From Sipunculus nudus (lineage: Eukaryota > Annelida > Sipuncula > Golfingiida > Sipunculidae): DNA of 64,000 bases. A program made the translations under genes and the position numbers. Shown here piece after piece: positions 11,544-22,975 of the stretch. The DNA lies in the NCBI GenBank assembly GCA_026874595.1, contig CM049315.1:68457916-68521915 (forward strand), written 5' to 3'. Each line of letters starts with the position of its first letter. The stretch's first letter is position 1. Under the pieces are notes generated by a model. It did no database searches, had not been told where the DNA came from, and saw only the letters and a program-made list of their open reading frames with translations.

Positions 11544-14500
11544 CATACGTGATCTTTTGATATTAGGTTTCGTAACACACGGTGAAAGCGATCTGATTCC
11601 TGGTTCAATGTTCCGAAATCTCGAAATAACGAGGAATTTGTGCAAAATTTATACACCGTTTAATTAAAGACACACTCAAGGATCACATTTAAAAATAAAA
11701 AAAAATAACCAAACAAATGGAAATTTGGTCTAGAATCAGCATAATGTGATTGTTTACAGTCTGTAGTATTCAGAACCACAACGGTGTCGAAAGCTCTCAT
11801 CACAGAAACCAAATTCATCACTCATCAGCTGTTGTTTAAATATCACAAAACTCTCCAAAATGGGGGTACATTTGTATACGTGACATTAACATCCATAAAC
11901 CAATACTCAAACCATGAACAAAAATTGGGGCCTTCAAAATTTCACCAACTCCTCTCAGATTCCGTCCGTCTCTATATACGGAAAGCCGTCAAATCTGAAA
12001 ATTCAGTGACGTCATAATTATGCACATAGATCAAATCACCACCATGAAACAGTGATCTGATGGAAAAATTAAAAGTCCGCCATCTTGTTATCCATATAAC
12101 ACATACTTTTAAATTAACTTGATCGCACATCCAGATCATTATATCATGATTTAAAGCTCAAAATTACTTATCAAATAAACATATTAAATAAAAATATCTT
12201 TGCGTATAAAACCTGTATATATGCACAAAGTTGACTTTATTTCAGGTTCTAAATATACACCTTGTCAGTATTTTGAGCTCCTCTGACCATAAACCAAATC
12301 CAAATTACAAGAAAGCTACTACACAAGATCTCGACACTAGTCTGGATTTCCCTACCATAAATATAAATAATACAAAAACATATTTCGATAATGGTCTATA
12401 CCCCCAGTACATACTAGTAGTTGTTCTCCCATCACCCGCTGGCAGTATACATAACCCAAACACAATAATACACACACGGACACAAACACATAAAGGCAAC
12501 ACGAATTAATAACAAAACGTAAAATCGATGCCTTAATCGATTAAGTAACAGAACCTTTGCTGCTGGCTGATGAAGAAAACAAAAATCACTCTGTCATCAT
12601 TCAAATGAAGGTAGAGAGTAGTGCCAAACTGTCTGCATGCGGTCCGCTGTGGTGTTCAGGCCCTCATCACGGTGTGGGCGTGGTCACTGTCTGCATGCGG
12701 TCGGCTGTGGTGTTCAGGCCCTCATCACGGAGTGGGCGTGGTCACTGCTGCTCTGCTGGCTCGTCAGACTTCTCGTCGTGACCTCGCTGCTGGGTGTTCT
12801 GGAGCTAACCTGGGGAGGCGTCTTGGACCTCTTTGTGCTTGGCTTGCTGTGACATCTACAAATACTTTAACAAATTTCGTCCCTATTTTCGGAGGCTAAA
12901 GAACCTGAAAACAATCTATGTCTGGATTTTGTCGTTGGTGGGGGAGCTGATGTGGCCCGGTTTGCTTGAGTCTACGTGATCGGCTCCAGCCCCGACTCCA
13001 CTTTCTTGGAACCATATATCTAAACACAACAATGAATACGCTGACCTGACCTTCAGAAAATAACGCTCTCTGTGGTGATCCATACTCCTAAAAATAAATA
13101 TTCAACCTTTAAATTTTTGTTTACATTTTCATATCATTTTGAAAATGAAGGTAGATCCATGATTAAAATAAATGGTGTGAGTACAATATGTTTCACTAAG
13201 AAAGACATAGCTAAACACTTATGCGTGACAAATATTAGAGGCACTTTATTTAACCGTAGTCCCCTGTTAAAATCGATACTGGAAGTGTATTGTAGTAAAA
13301 GTACAATATAAATGACCTGCCTAATCTCTCGTCTGGTGGCGGTAACCGGCTCTTATTTTTGCTGCTTTGGCTCCTGGTCCTCAGCATTCTTTAGCGGAAA
13401 CTGGTGACACAAAGAACAGACCCCGGTGATGAAAAAACACATAAGCCGGCCCCTCTGTTCGGTCAGGGGAGTGTTTTATTGACGGCCACCAGGCCAACGG
13501 GTGCATTCCGAGGGACAGGGGAAGGGTGACATTTTCGAGTCGTACATGCGAGTCGTTTTTACATTGGAAGTTAAAAAATTGTATTTATCTTCGTTGCAGC
13601 GAAGAGATAATGTAAATGATGGCAATGGTAACGATAATGATGATAATATATATTATTTTTGCTACTGCTTTTCTAAACATTTACTTAACATGTGTGCCAA
13701 GAATATCCAGTTAACAAGATCGTGATAATACTGGTCCGAATATTTTCCACACTGACTGCATTAATGGTGCTTGACAATTTTGGACTGTAAATTCTATTCA
13801 TATTTTTATTTATTTATTTTCATAATGCACATGGAGATCTTACCCTTGAGCTGTGATGAGGCAATTTTTATCTCCGCCAGTGGGGTAAGCGTTCATCCCC
13901 GCTCGTGTGTGTTTGTGTGTTTTTTTCACAACATATCTCAAACGATAATAAACGGAATCTAATGAGAAATGTTCAAAGTATTTCGGGAATGGCCCAATGA
14001 AAAATAGATTAGCTTTGGCGTGGATCCGGTACATCAACCAGATTCAGTATATATCTAGGTCATGTTTATGACCAAGGAATATTCACAAGTGTACATTCAC
14101 TTATGCAAGAACGAACCTGGGTAAATGGGCCGAATAAGTTAATGCAAAGTCGGGTTTGGTAACATGACCTTGAGAATAAATAAACCGGATGTATCATTGC
14201 AGAGTACGATATGATGATCAGTAATCAAATAACTATCGTCTAGTGAGCAATTAGAGAGTAATCATCCTGCACGTTATTAGTGTATGAATACATATACAGC
14301 AATTATTGATCATAATGACGCTTTCTTGGGTAAACACTCTATAATAGTCAGGGCCGTGCCCCCGTCCGAAACAACATGGAAGAAAACCCCCATGGGCGAG
14401 TCAGTCAAGGATAACTTGTGTAATAGATATATTTAAATTTTTTACCTGGCTTCTGCTATTCTGTTGACGGTTATTCCATGTTTCTTTCTCCTAATAACAC

Positions 14501-15690
14501 ACACACACACACATATATATATATTGTCAGACCAGTAGCATGTCTAGCTTTCTGATGAGGCCTACTATTTGGTTTGTCCATTCTTTGAGGATATAGAACG
14601 AAATATACTAAAGATCAAAATCAAAACGATTTTTCGAGGACCACTCTGGATACTAAGATGGAGAATACTCAGACCTAAAGTTATGACTTATTTCCTGTTC
14701 AAACTCACCTTGTTTCAACTTATTACCATTACTAAGACCTATTTTGGTTTGAGATGATCGAGGGGGCTGTGGGTTAACATTGATGCTCGTTGGGATACAG
14801 TGAATACATGAAGCTTACCTTTGAATTTTTTTGGGATGTGCCCTCTCTCTCTCTCTCTCTCACTGGTTGAACACACATTTAAAAGATTTTTTTTTCTAAT
14901 CTAGATATTCACCTAGTAACCTCGAATTTAAGAGCAGAGTTGTCTTTTGTCTCCGTGCCTGTCTCTCTCAGGTATTTTTCTCCCCCCCCCCTCTCTCACA
15001 CACACACATACACACACAATGCATGCAGTAGAATCATTAAAATCTTTTACACCAAGCTTTATTACAATTATGTGTACCTGTTTTTATGAGCCTGCAAACC
15101 GCACATGTATAGCAAATTTAGCAAGTCAAACACATTGCATAATCACGTTTTAAAATTTGACGGAAATTGGTATAAATGGTGGTAGAACTTGTAAGGCTTT
15201 TACAACAAGTAATCACAAACATCTCGGTCTCTTGTCATCATCATCACCACCATTATCATCATAATAAGACAATGAATAACATGCATATCACACTCTCTCC
15301 ACAAGCTTTGAATGAGTCCATGTGTATATGTGCTCATTTCCTGAGAGAAGTCTTTGGCTGCATCCCAGAATTCCGTTCGGTTTCTCGGCTTCCACTTTTC
15401 AGTCTCCTCCGTCTCTGTGTATGTAGAGTTCTTGGTGCCCTTGACCGATCGATGGACGTGCATGTTCCTAATTGATTCCCGTCCTCTGAAACTCCTTTCT
15501 TGTTGGCGGCTTAGACCGTGGCAGCTTGTTATCAGCCTGTACCCTCACCCGCGTGTTGACGCAACGCCTGTCCTTCAACCTGTGTCAACAGTGTCAAGAC
15601 TGTCAGCTGTGTCAGATTGTGCCATCCGACAGACGAGTGGGTGGACCTTTGAGAACAGCTCTGTGAACTCCTGGGTGGAGGTCTGGGTTC
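11544..15690. other. Non-coding region between genes A and B, unit 1
   Basis: About 99 percent identical by eye to 59641-63805. It contains a 60-base tandem duplication (12630-12755), CT-rich tracts near 14842-14862 and 14983-15000, CA tracts near 14500-14525 and 15000-15020, and the probable 3' region of gene B. At 13600-13690 lies the unoccupied site of the 1.56 kb element found in unit 2 (24740-26303). Small open frames on both strands lack homology or splice support. Confidence 0.55.
12600..12860 (-). other. Ser/Thr-rich open frame with tandem repeat, possible exon remnant
   Basis: Reading leftward from a TTTGTAG acceptor-like site near 12856, one frame is rich in Ser, Thr, Lys and Arg. 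In unit 3 (60952-60708) it stays open for about 80 codons; in unit 1 it meets stops inside a duplicated 60-base segment. I do not recognise it. It could be a decayed exon of an unknown gene or chance composition. Confidence 0.2.
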
Positions 15691-15694
15691 TTAT

Positions 15695-15760
15695 AGCTTG
15701 CCTGTAGCCATCCGTGTATACACAGATGGTCTGTAGCTATCCGTGTATTAGCTCAATATG
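15695..15760. repeat. About 29-base minisatellite, two copies
   Basis: Two imperfect copies of a unit containing GTAGCTATCCGTGTAT lie just beyond the stop codon of gene B. The same place next to pseudogene C (32168-32305) holds about five copies, and unit 3 (63815-63870) holds two. Confidence 0.7.
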
Positions 15761-15773
15761 AACCTACTTTGAA

Positions 15774-18700
15774 TCAAGCTCCAGACGTCTGTGCTTCACT
15801 CAGTTTATGAAGAACTGCTGGTAGATCGTCCATTTTCTGTCTCACCTTTAGAGGTATATGATCATTTTCCTTGAAACTGAAATATGTACCAAGACAAATA
15901 AAGAACTATCAGAAATTTATATTATGAGTAAAAGTATATTTTCATCAGCCTTTAAAGGTTACTATCATTAAGAAGTCGGTACTTCAAATGTATGAATATT
16001 TCCAAGGGTTTACATAATTATGTGTTGCTGTATTTAAAAAAAATGTTCCTGTATTGGTTTTAACATTCATTTGTTCAAGAGGCATTAAGTATACACACCT
16101 TGATGCGTTTCCTTTTGGACACGTGTACTTGATGACCATGGGGTTGGGTTGCAGTGATAGTTCTGACCCGTCATCGAACTGAACAGACACTTCCTTGTTT
16201 GACCACTGAGTTCCCCAGCCAATACCGGGGACGAATACTTGGCAGAGCATCCTTGGTGACGGTAAAGGGAAACTGTTACAGCCAGAGGCAGACGACAATG
16301 TTTGATCCTGGTTTGGCGCCATTTCAACTGACGACAGCGTCTCATCCGGTGTAACAGATATATCTGAACTCCCGTCGATTGGCGTGCTGCTTCTTGGGCT
16401 TTCTCTGGTGGACAAAGGATCTGTTGAGCTGACTCGAGACTTTGGGCTGTCGGTACATGAACGTCTGGATAATGGGAGAGATAATATGATGATTAGAGAC
16501 CGATACACTTTGTAAAGTTAAAGACTAAATATTTTGTATTTTAAACTTCTTAAATCAGTAAATAAAGTAAAATTACATAGGTCGCACCTATATTTTTTAT
16601 CATGAATGACCCATGCATATGATTCAGAACTACCGGTCCATTTCTATCTGTATAAGTGAAATATTAAAGGTACGATATGTATCAAAATACGTCTAATAAG
16701 ATTCACCTTCCGATGACAGCAGGGAAGCAGGTCACATCTTCTCTTGATCCTACGTGATCGTCCATTGACGTCACCAGGTAAACAAAGTCTAAACATTTCT
16801 GACGAATCTGAAAAAAATACAGACATTTTAATGAAAAAAATGTTTTTTTTTTAAATTTTTTTTGTAGAGGCAATCGCCTCCATTTTTAATGCTGACTAAT
16901 CTAAGTAATAAGCTAAGTATTTAAATCTGCAGAGTTCCTTTCCGGATTGGGACTACTTGACAAGGCGGTAGCACTCGCTTTATTTTATATTTTGTCATTT
17001 TTATTTTATATTCTGGTGTCACCCAGGCCCGGGTTCTACCGCACCTGCAGGACCTGGGTGTGAAATCATCCAAATTGCTGGGTCATAACACAGAGGTACC
17101 TTCCAAAGACGCACTCGTTTGTGAGTGATACACGGTTGTGGGGCACAACCTTCCCATTTAACCTGCAGAACGCTCACCCCGGGGTTAGGGCCGACCATGA
17201 AAATCTTAACGCTTCTCGCTGAGATTTGAACTCGCGACCTTCCGGCTCGTGCTCTACCCCTGAGCCACAAAAAAACAAGTCATATTCACAACTGTTTGTA
17301 TATACAGTGAGTGTTTTTGTTGTTTTGTATATTTTTAATATTCTTGATTTTGAAATCGTTAGAGTTATCTAAATATACCTTATAACTTGATACGTTTTTT
17401 TCATATGACCAAATACTCTGGAATAGTTTGTATGATTCATGATGTAAAATTATGATTAGATGTGCTATATTAAGATATAAAAATAAAATTAATATAATAT
17501 ATTACTATTAATTTTTTACCTTTAATGCATGTTTGAGGAGTTGCTTGGTTTGAGGATCAAAGTTGAAAGAGCTTGTTTCAGAATCAAGCTTGAAATATTT
17601 TCCGTCGCACTTGGTGATGCTCGTAACGTCATCACAACAACGGACCTTGGCTCCGTCATAAAACGCCGCCTCAAAGTCATAATTGTCGTTCTCCATCAGC
17701 ATACACTTGGCCTGGTCTGTGTACATGGTCACTTTCGGGGTCTTGGACTTGACCACGTCAATAAATCTGTAAGAATATAAACACATATGGTTCACAATCT
17801 ATAGTTTAGAAAAGTTGTTCAAAAGGATATGTTTCTCGACGTTTTATGTCATTTCATATATTTTATATGTTTCAGGACAATGACATTATATGTAAACTTG
17901 CTTAAGTAAAGATAAAAAAATTTAAAAAGTAATAAAATCGAGTAAGATCTAGATCTGTTTTAATATGCGTGACATGCATGTTCTGTACCTATTGTCGAGA
18001 GACAAAAAGAATAGCACATGTTCTCCATACTTACTTTGCTGCATGCTGGTACCTCTTCCAGTATTTCTGGGGCAGCCTGTCGTGGCTGTACTCACTGACG
18101 GAGCCTGCTGCAGGGCTGGCTGGACTGTCACTGACTGTCGTGTTGTCACACTGGGGCGGATAGACCTGGATCACGTGACCATCAGGGCTGATCTTCATCA
18201 CTTCTTTCACGATCTCCAGGTCCTGTTTAGTTCTGAGGATCTCCAAATACACGCTGCTGTCGTCTGTGATCGTCATCTGTTGAGAAAATGGTGCAAAAAG
18301 GAAATGTGACCACTTGTATTTATTCCTACTACATATCTCTATTCTCAGTTAAATTATCCGATCTCAGTTAAAAGTGTAAAGTCAGGAACGGTAATATAAT
18401 AAGATTTCATTTTTCACAGTTTTCTTCTATTAATCGGTTCGATGATTCGGTTGTCTTCGTCTATTAGTTGTTTGATCAACAAAAGTGATCTTTGACCCAC
18501 ATATAATTTATTTTTTTTTCAAAAAGATATCAATACTTGAATTATTTTTTTAAAATGATAAAATTCTCAGATATAGTGCTTGTGTTATATCGGTGTAAGT
18601 ATATAATCATCGCTGAGTATAATAAATAACGGTAACTTACCACGACGTTACGTATTTTCTGACGACAAGGCTTCAGACGAAAAGACGTCAGAGGAGGAAT

Positions 18701-19112
18701 AGGACAACTGTCCACGTGACCACTGGTGACGTCATCGGCTGAGGATGAACGCTCTTCTCCTTGACCGTGACTGTATACCTAAAACATGAAGGTTTGAAGT
18801 GAGTTTAGGATACCAGTATATTGACATGCGTCGGATATCGGATGAGTCACTCAGATCTAGCGATTATGTATACTCATATCATATATTAAAATACATAAAT
18901 TAACAACACACTTTCAATTTCTGTCATTCATGCATTTAAGTATTCGAAGTAACTTTGACATATAAATGGGCTCATTGTAAGTAATCGGCTGAAATACGTA
19001 GTCGCGAAAGATTGTATTAAAAGATTAATTACAACAGGGTTTCGTTTTATGGCCAAAATAAAATTAAATTTAAAGTCTATATATAATCAGAATCAGTGAA
19101 AGCCCTTACCAT
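15774..19112 (-). CDS. PLK4-like: Kinase-less PLK4-like polo-box protein B (7 exons, 399 aa)
   Basis: Exons, 5' to 3' on the minus strand: 19112-19110 (only the ATG), 18778-18641, 18276-18035, 17766-17520, 16807-16707, 16464-16099, 15876-15774. All donors are GT and acceptors AG, with phases identical to gene A. PB1 covers about residues 30-127, PB2 129-240 (KSKTPKVTMYTDQAKCMLME, FYDGAKV, TCFPAVIG), a Ser/Thr/Pro linker 245-314, and PB3 about 315-395 (VFVPGIGWGTQWSNKEVSVQ, then FKENDHIPLK). The coding exons keep much more identity to A than the introns do, which suggests selection. Exon 1 coding only Met is inferred: no other ATG lies between the TATA-like box and the first donor. A SINE sits in intron 4. 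Kinase domain absent. Confidence 0.85.
16990..17270 (-). mobile_element. tRNA-derived SINE in intron 4 of PLK4-like B
   Basis: On the minus strand TGGCTCAGGGGTAGAGC (about 17266-17250) fits a Pol III A box and GAGTTCAAATCTC (about 17232-17220) a B box. A GC-richer body of roughly 200 bases follows, then an AT-rich tail near 16990. The head resembles the 5' half of a tRNA but is embedded in a longer repeat, so it is a SINE and not a tRNA gene. The family was not identified. Confidence 0.65.
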
Positions 19113-19270
19113 ATTTTTTATTTTATTCTTTTTCCCGATGATGAACGGACTTGACCTTGAGGTATTAAGATATGACCTTGATATGTTATGGCCTTGTGAC
19201 AGCTGAAGCAGAAGCTACCTTTCTGAACAGATCTCAAATCGAATACAACTGATAGAATTTGTGGAAAATC

Positions 19271-19358
19271 CTTTTTTATACCTGTTGAACTTAATAAACG
19301 TGTTTCACCTCGTCATATCCTGACTCGCCCGTTCTTGTTTCATTTATCAAGTCACGTG
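19271..19358 (-). promoter_or_regulatory. Putative promoter of PLK4-like B (TATA box and E-box)
   Basis: TATAAAAAAG on the minus strand at 19280-19271 is a strong TATA candidate, predicting a start near 19245 and a leader of about 130 bases. CACGTG at 19353-19358 lies in the same TCACGTGACC context seen upstream of A and D, although the sequence between E-box and ATG is otherwise largely diverged. Confidence 0.5.
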
Positions 19359-19821
19359 ACCACATGAGTCAACGGGGAGTGATTAGTCAAGTACAATATA
19401 ATTAATACTAATCAATGCAGACCCACAGGTCGAGTATGGATGGGGGACGTAATTAGTGGGAATTAAATGGGCTATAACTATGGAAGTAACATGACGATCA
19501 CTTTAATGGTCATGATACTAATGATATAGTATATATTATTTAATATTGGTTAAATAATATTTAATTCAAAAGGCAAGAATATTAGAAAATAAGCCATAGC
19601 CCTATATTATTAATTCATGTCCTCCTGAATATGCAAATAAACATTTCACATATTATTGTCTAATATTGATTTCTATATATGACGATATAGTTAATACATG
19701 TCCATGTATTATTGCCCGCCTTAATTTGTTAATAAGAATAGCTGAGATTAAAAAATATTTTTTCTTTTCTCCTTTTATAAACTGTTATATATTTTTACAT
19801 GTTTTACAATACTTTTAAAAC

Positions 19822-19878
<57 letters not shown>

Positions 19879-20173
19879 AACATTCTTATACAGGGTTTCT
19901 TAAATTCAATGACTGTATAGTCTGTTAATATGTCGTCATCTCATTTCCCATTGGTGATTTATAACGAAACTGAAAGACATTATTCTCCGAAATATATACT
20001 CTGTGCTTTGGCTGTGACGTGTAATGCATGAATATTATTCCAGTTTTATAAAATATACAATATTTCATAATATTAATAAATTGATCGACAGCTTGTAATT
20101 TTGCTAGTTTTGTTATCTCGCTTCATTAAGGTGTAAAATAATCGTGTACATTTCCGAGGGGAGGACGGCTAAT
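19359..20173. other. Upstream flank of PLK4-like B, no gene
   Basis: Non-coding, AT-rich, with a (CA)n(TA)n microsatellite at about 19826-19879. Parts from 19370 on match 34690-35460 of unit 2, where the microsatellite is missing. No kinase exon was seen. Confidence 0.6.
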
Positions 20174-20513
20174 GCTGCGTTTACCGGGCGCGCGGAAAGC
20201 GAAATGCGGAATGTGGTATAAAATCGCATTGGGCATTATTTTGCCGTCGGTAAAACACTGCGATATGGGCCCGATGATGTCAAATCCCGCTTGGTCGAGC
20301 TGCGTCTGTAGTTCATGCATATTGCAACCAGAGCCCATGGGCGCTGTGTCGCGCGCGTTATGCGGATCAAATTCTGCCTCGAAAATTCCATTTTACCGCG
20401 TCTCTCATGCCGCATACTGCCTACCGGTTAACAATTTACGATAAAATAACAAGGGCAAAAAATATCTTTTTCGCAAACCGCATACCGAATACCGCGTGTC
20501 CGGTAAACGCAGC
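20174..20513. mobile_element. 340 bp MITE with GCTGCGTTTACCGG inverted ends
   Basis: The left end GCTGCGTTTACCGG recurs inverted at the right end (CCGGTAAACGCAGC), with further matching CGCGG beyond. The interior is GC-richer than its surroundings and has no real gene. Unit 2 shows the empty site: GCTAAGGCC near 35454-35462, against GCTAA-element-TGAAGGCC here. A TAA-type target would fit PIF/Harbinger elements, but the right-hand duplicate is imperfect, so the family is tentative. Confidence 0.65.
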
Positions 20514-21460
20514 TGAAGGCCGTTATTAATTTTTTATTCCCTTTTATTGCAAGATTGCTGATTTATGTAGGATTGTAAGATTGGTCACGGCGAGGGTAAA
20601 CCTACTTAATATTAAATTTTCTCGATGTAGGTTTATTCTTTGTAGTTAGGAGGAAACTACAATGTAAATAAAGCAACCTTTTTCTAAAACCCGAAAAAAA
20701 TGAGTGTATATAGTTATTCGAAGCCCTTCGACATTAATTGATAATATAAAAAAACTGTATCATAAAATGGTGTTTTAAATATACAAAAATGTTTTAAAAC
20801 ATCGTGCTTAGGCGTTTCTACCCTAAGTCAATACCTAATAGTAAACTCTTTTAATAATATATTATGTCGGAAAATATATTTCAGGCAAAAACAAATATGT
20901 TAAATTAAAAACCTACATTGAAAACACATGAAATAATGTATTAATGTTATTACCATTTTTCCTTTTGACTTCTCCGTCTTCTTCTATGTATTATTATTTT
21001 TTTTCTGTGCCTCGGGAATGACCTTCCTTCGCTTAGCGGGCCGTTGAACTACCGTCTGTTCCAGGACCTGAACTCGGTGACGTTGTTCGCACTCATTGAA
21101 CTCTGATGAGCGGTCACGCTCTGGAGGCGCCCCCTGTCCGCATGAACCGAGAAACTTGTTAATGCATCATTGTCAGGAACATCATGGGTAAGATATACTT
21201 TATTGTTCTGAATCACGTCAGACAGACCCATGAGGCGTGGAAGCCTGATTTAACAACGGGACAATCTCGGTCGGGTTGCTGTCAACATCACAATTATAAA
21301 CCGTTATATACCCATTGGTATATGATCAACATTTTCAGCTACTACCGGACTCGTCACCAAGCCGAGCTCAACCGAGTACGTCACCTAGGTCATGTGACAT
21401 AAACATGTTTGACGCAGCTTACATTGTGCCAGACAATCAGCCAGAGAGACGGAAAGGGAG

Positions 21461-21532
21461 CTAGACAGGCAGACAGACAGACAGACAAAGTGACAGACAG
21501 ACTGACGGACGGACGGACGGACGGACAGACAT
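21461..21532. repeat. GACA/GACG minisatellite, unit 2 copy
   Basis: Same array as at 90-140, with more GACA units and two AAGTGACA-type interruptions. Confidence 0.85.
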
Positions 21533-22154
21533 ACAAAGTGCAGGATCGTATCAAAGTATGCAGCAGTTTGTTTCGGTTTCCGACAGGTCTTTGTGGTACC
21601 ATTATACTGGTCGTTATAGCTGTCTTAATAAATCACCACATCTTGTTATAACTGATCATTCACACCTCATGAGCTGTAGGATGATTCTGGGATATTAAAC
21701 ATTGAACAAAATGAGAGATAGGTCCATTACCTGTTGGTAGCACTGTGTATTGAAGAGAATGGACAATATAAATGGTATGTTATCATTGACATTTTGGATT
21801 TCAGATTGTATATCCATATACGGACAAGAGAAGTGTTTAAATCTGTAAGGAATGGAAGAGCGACATTAGAGAGAATCATTGAGGTTTTATTGATATTTCA
21901 CCCTTTTTCCTTTGAGTTTGAACCTCTACTTCCATCCAAAAAGTCATCTGAGCTACAATGATGGGTCTTGATTCGTCGGTTGTTTGTCCGTCCGTCCTCC
22001 GGGTAAGATTGAAATCACAACCGTACGAGCGGAAACTTTAACTTCACAAATTGACAAGTCCTGATCAGTCCTTTGTGGTATTTAGAACTGGGTCACTGGG
22101 ACATGTATTCTCTGATCTCTGAGTTACTTGAACACCTGAGTTTTAGATGCATTT

Positions 22155-22265
22155 TTTTAGTGGAGCGTGGCGGCGAATTAGTGAGGGTATTACAATTTGT
22201 GACTTCAAGGTTGTGGGTTCACGTCCCGTTCTGAAATAATTCCGATTTTAACACTTCTAACCAAT
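22155..22265 (+). repeat. tRNA-like SINE relic, unit 2 copy
   Basis: Orthologous to 755-870. The B-box-like segment reads GTTGTGGGTTCACGTCCC, closer to a true B box than the unit 1 copy. Confidence 0.45.
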
Positions 22266-22975
22266 AGCATTCGCTCTGTCTACCAAAGACTGAATGGTTA
22301 CTGGTCATTGGCGGTTGGCAAATGTAGAACGAATAACCTTCTATGGCGCTTATTATGGCTGCTTGGGTTGAATGATTAACAAGGGGCGGACTCGCTGAGA
22401 AAAGCTACAAGAATGAACTAGACTAGAAAAGACCAAATAAGCAAAGTGTACATTCGGATGAGATTGACATCTCAGTGACATATATGATTTCGACTTAGAG
22501 GCCCTAATATGCAGGATTTAGTGGCTCGTAAAATAAATTCTGATACATAGAAGTACATACTATGGTTGCCTGTTTGTTTTTGAGGGTTCAAATTCGAGAT
22601 AAAATTATCGCGAAAATAAAACCTTCGTGAAAAAGAGGCTACTTCGTCAGTGTCACGTGGAAAGGAGACAATCTTATAAATTATATAAGATTTTCAAATT
22701 ATCTGCGAATAATGAGCAGTTATGTCTTTTCTTCGATAGTCACCTGATTTCTGTACAATTTTTACGATTTGGCAGAAATGTTATTTAACATTTTAAATTT
22801 TTATAATAAACATTATACTCTTGGTAGGTTATTGTTTGTTGAGATCGCGTAAATGGAACTCTGTGAAACAACGAAAACGTAAAAACTGCGAAATTTTTAC
22901 CTCGCGAATATAAAAAAAGCACAATATATTCTGGCCATTTCAGCTAGGAAGGTCAAACGTCACGTGCACTAAAGA

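Larger units (their letters stand above)
1..20860. repeat. Tandem segmental duplication, unit 1
   Basis: Unit 1 carries PLK4-like genes A and B. Its opening bases recur near 21351 and 38751, each time followed by the same GACG minisatellite and flanking text. Its closing segment (about 19370-20860) recurs at 34690-35765. Positions 325-6150 match 46770-52600 at roughly 97-99 percent by eye, and 7320-15876 match 52620-63993 apart from one LINE insertion. Identity to unit 2 is visibly lower. The left edge lies outside the window, so the true period is uncertain. The right junction is placed in shared AT-rich text near 20860-20940. Confidence 0.85.

Noticed and set aside
15200-15463. 87-codon minus-strand frame conserved in units 1 and 3
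   Set aside because: The two copies are almost identical DNA, so conservation is uninformative; the unit 2 version shifts frame and ends, and the His/Met-rich tail is a CAT/ATC repeat.
17019-17270. Minus-strand 83-codon frame
   Set aside because: It is the body of a tRNA-derived SINE with A and B boxes; the frame is incidental.
20172-20444. 90-codon plus-strand frame
   Set aside because: Lies inside the 340 bp MITE and is absent from unit 2; GC-rich composition creates the open frame.
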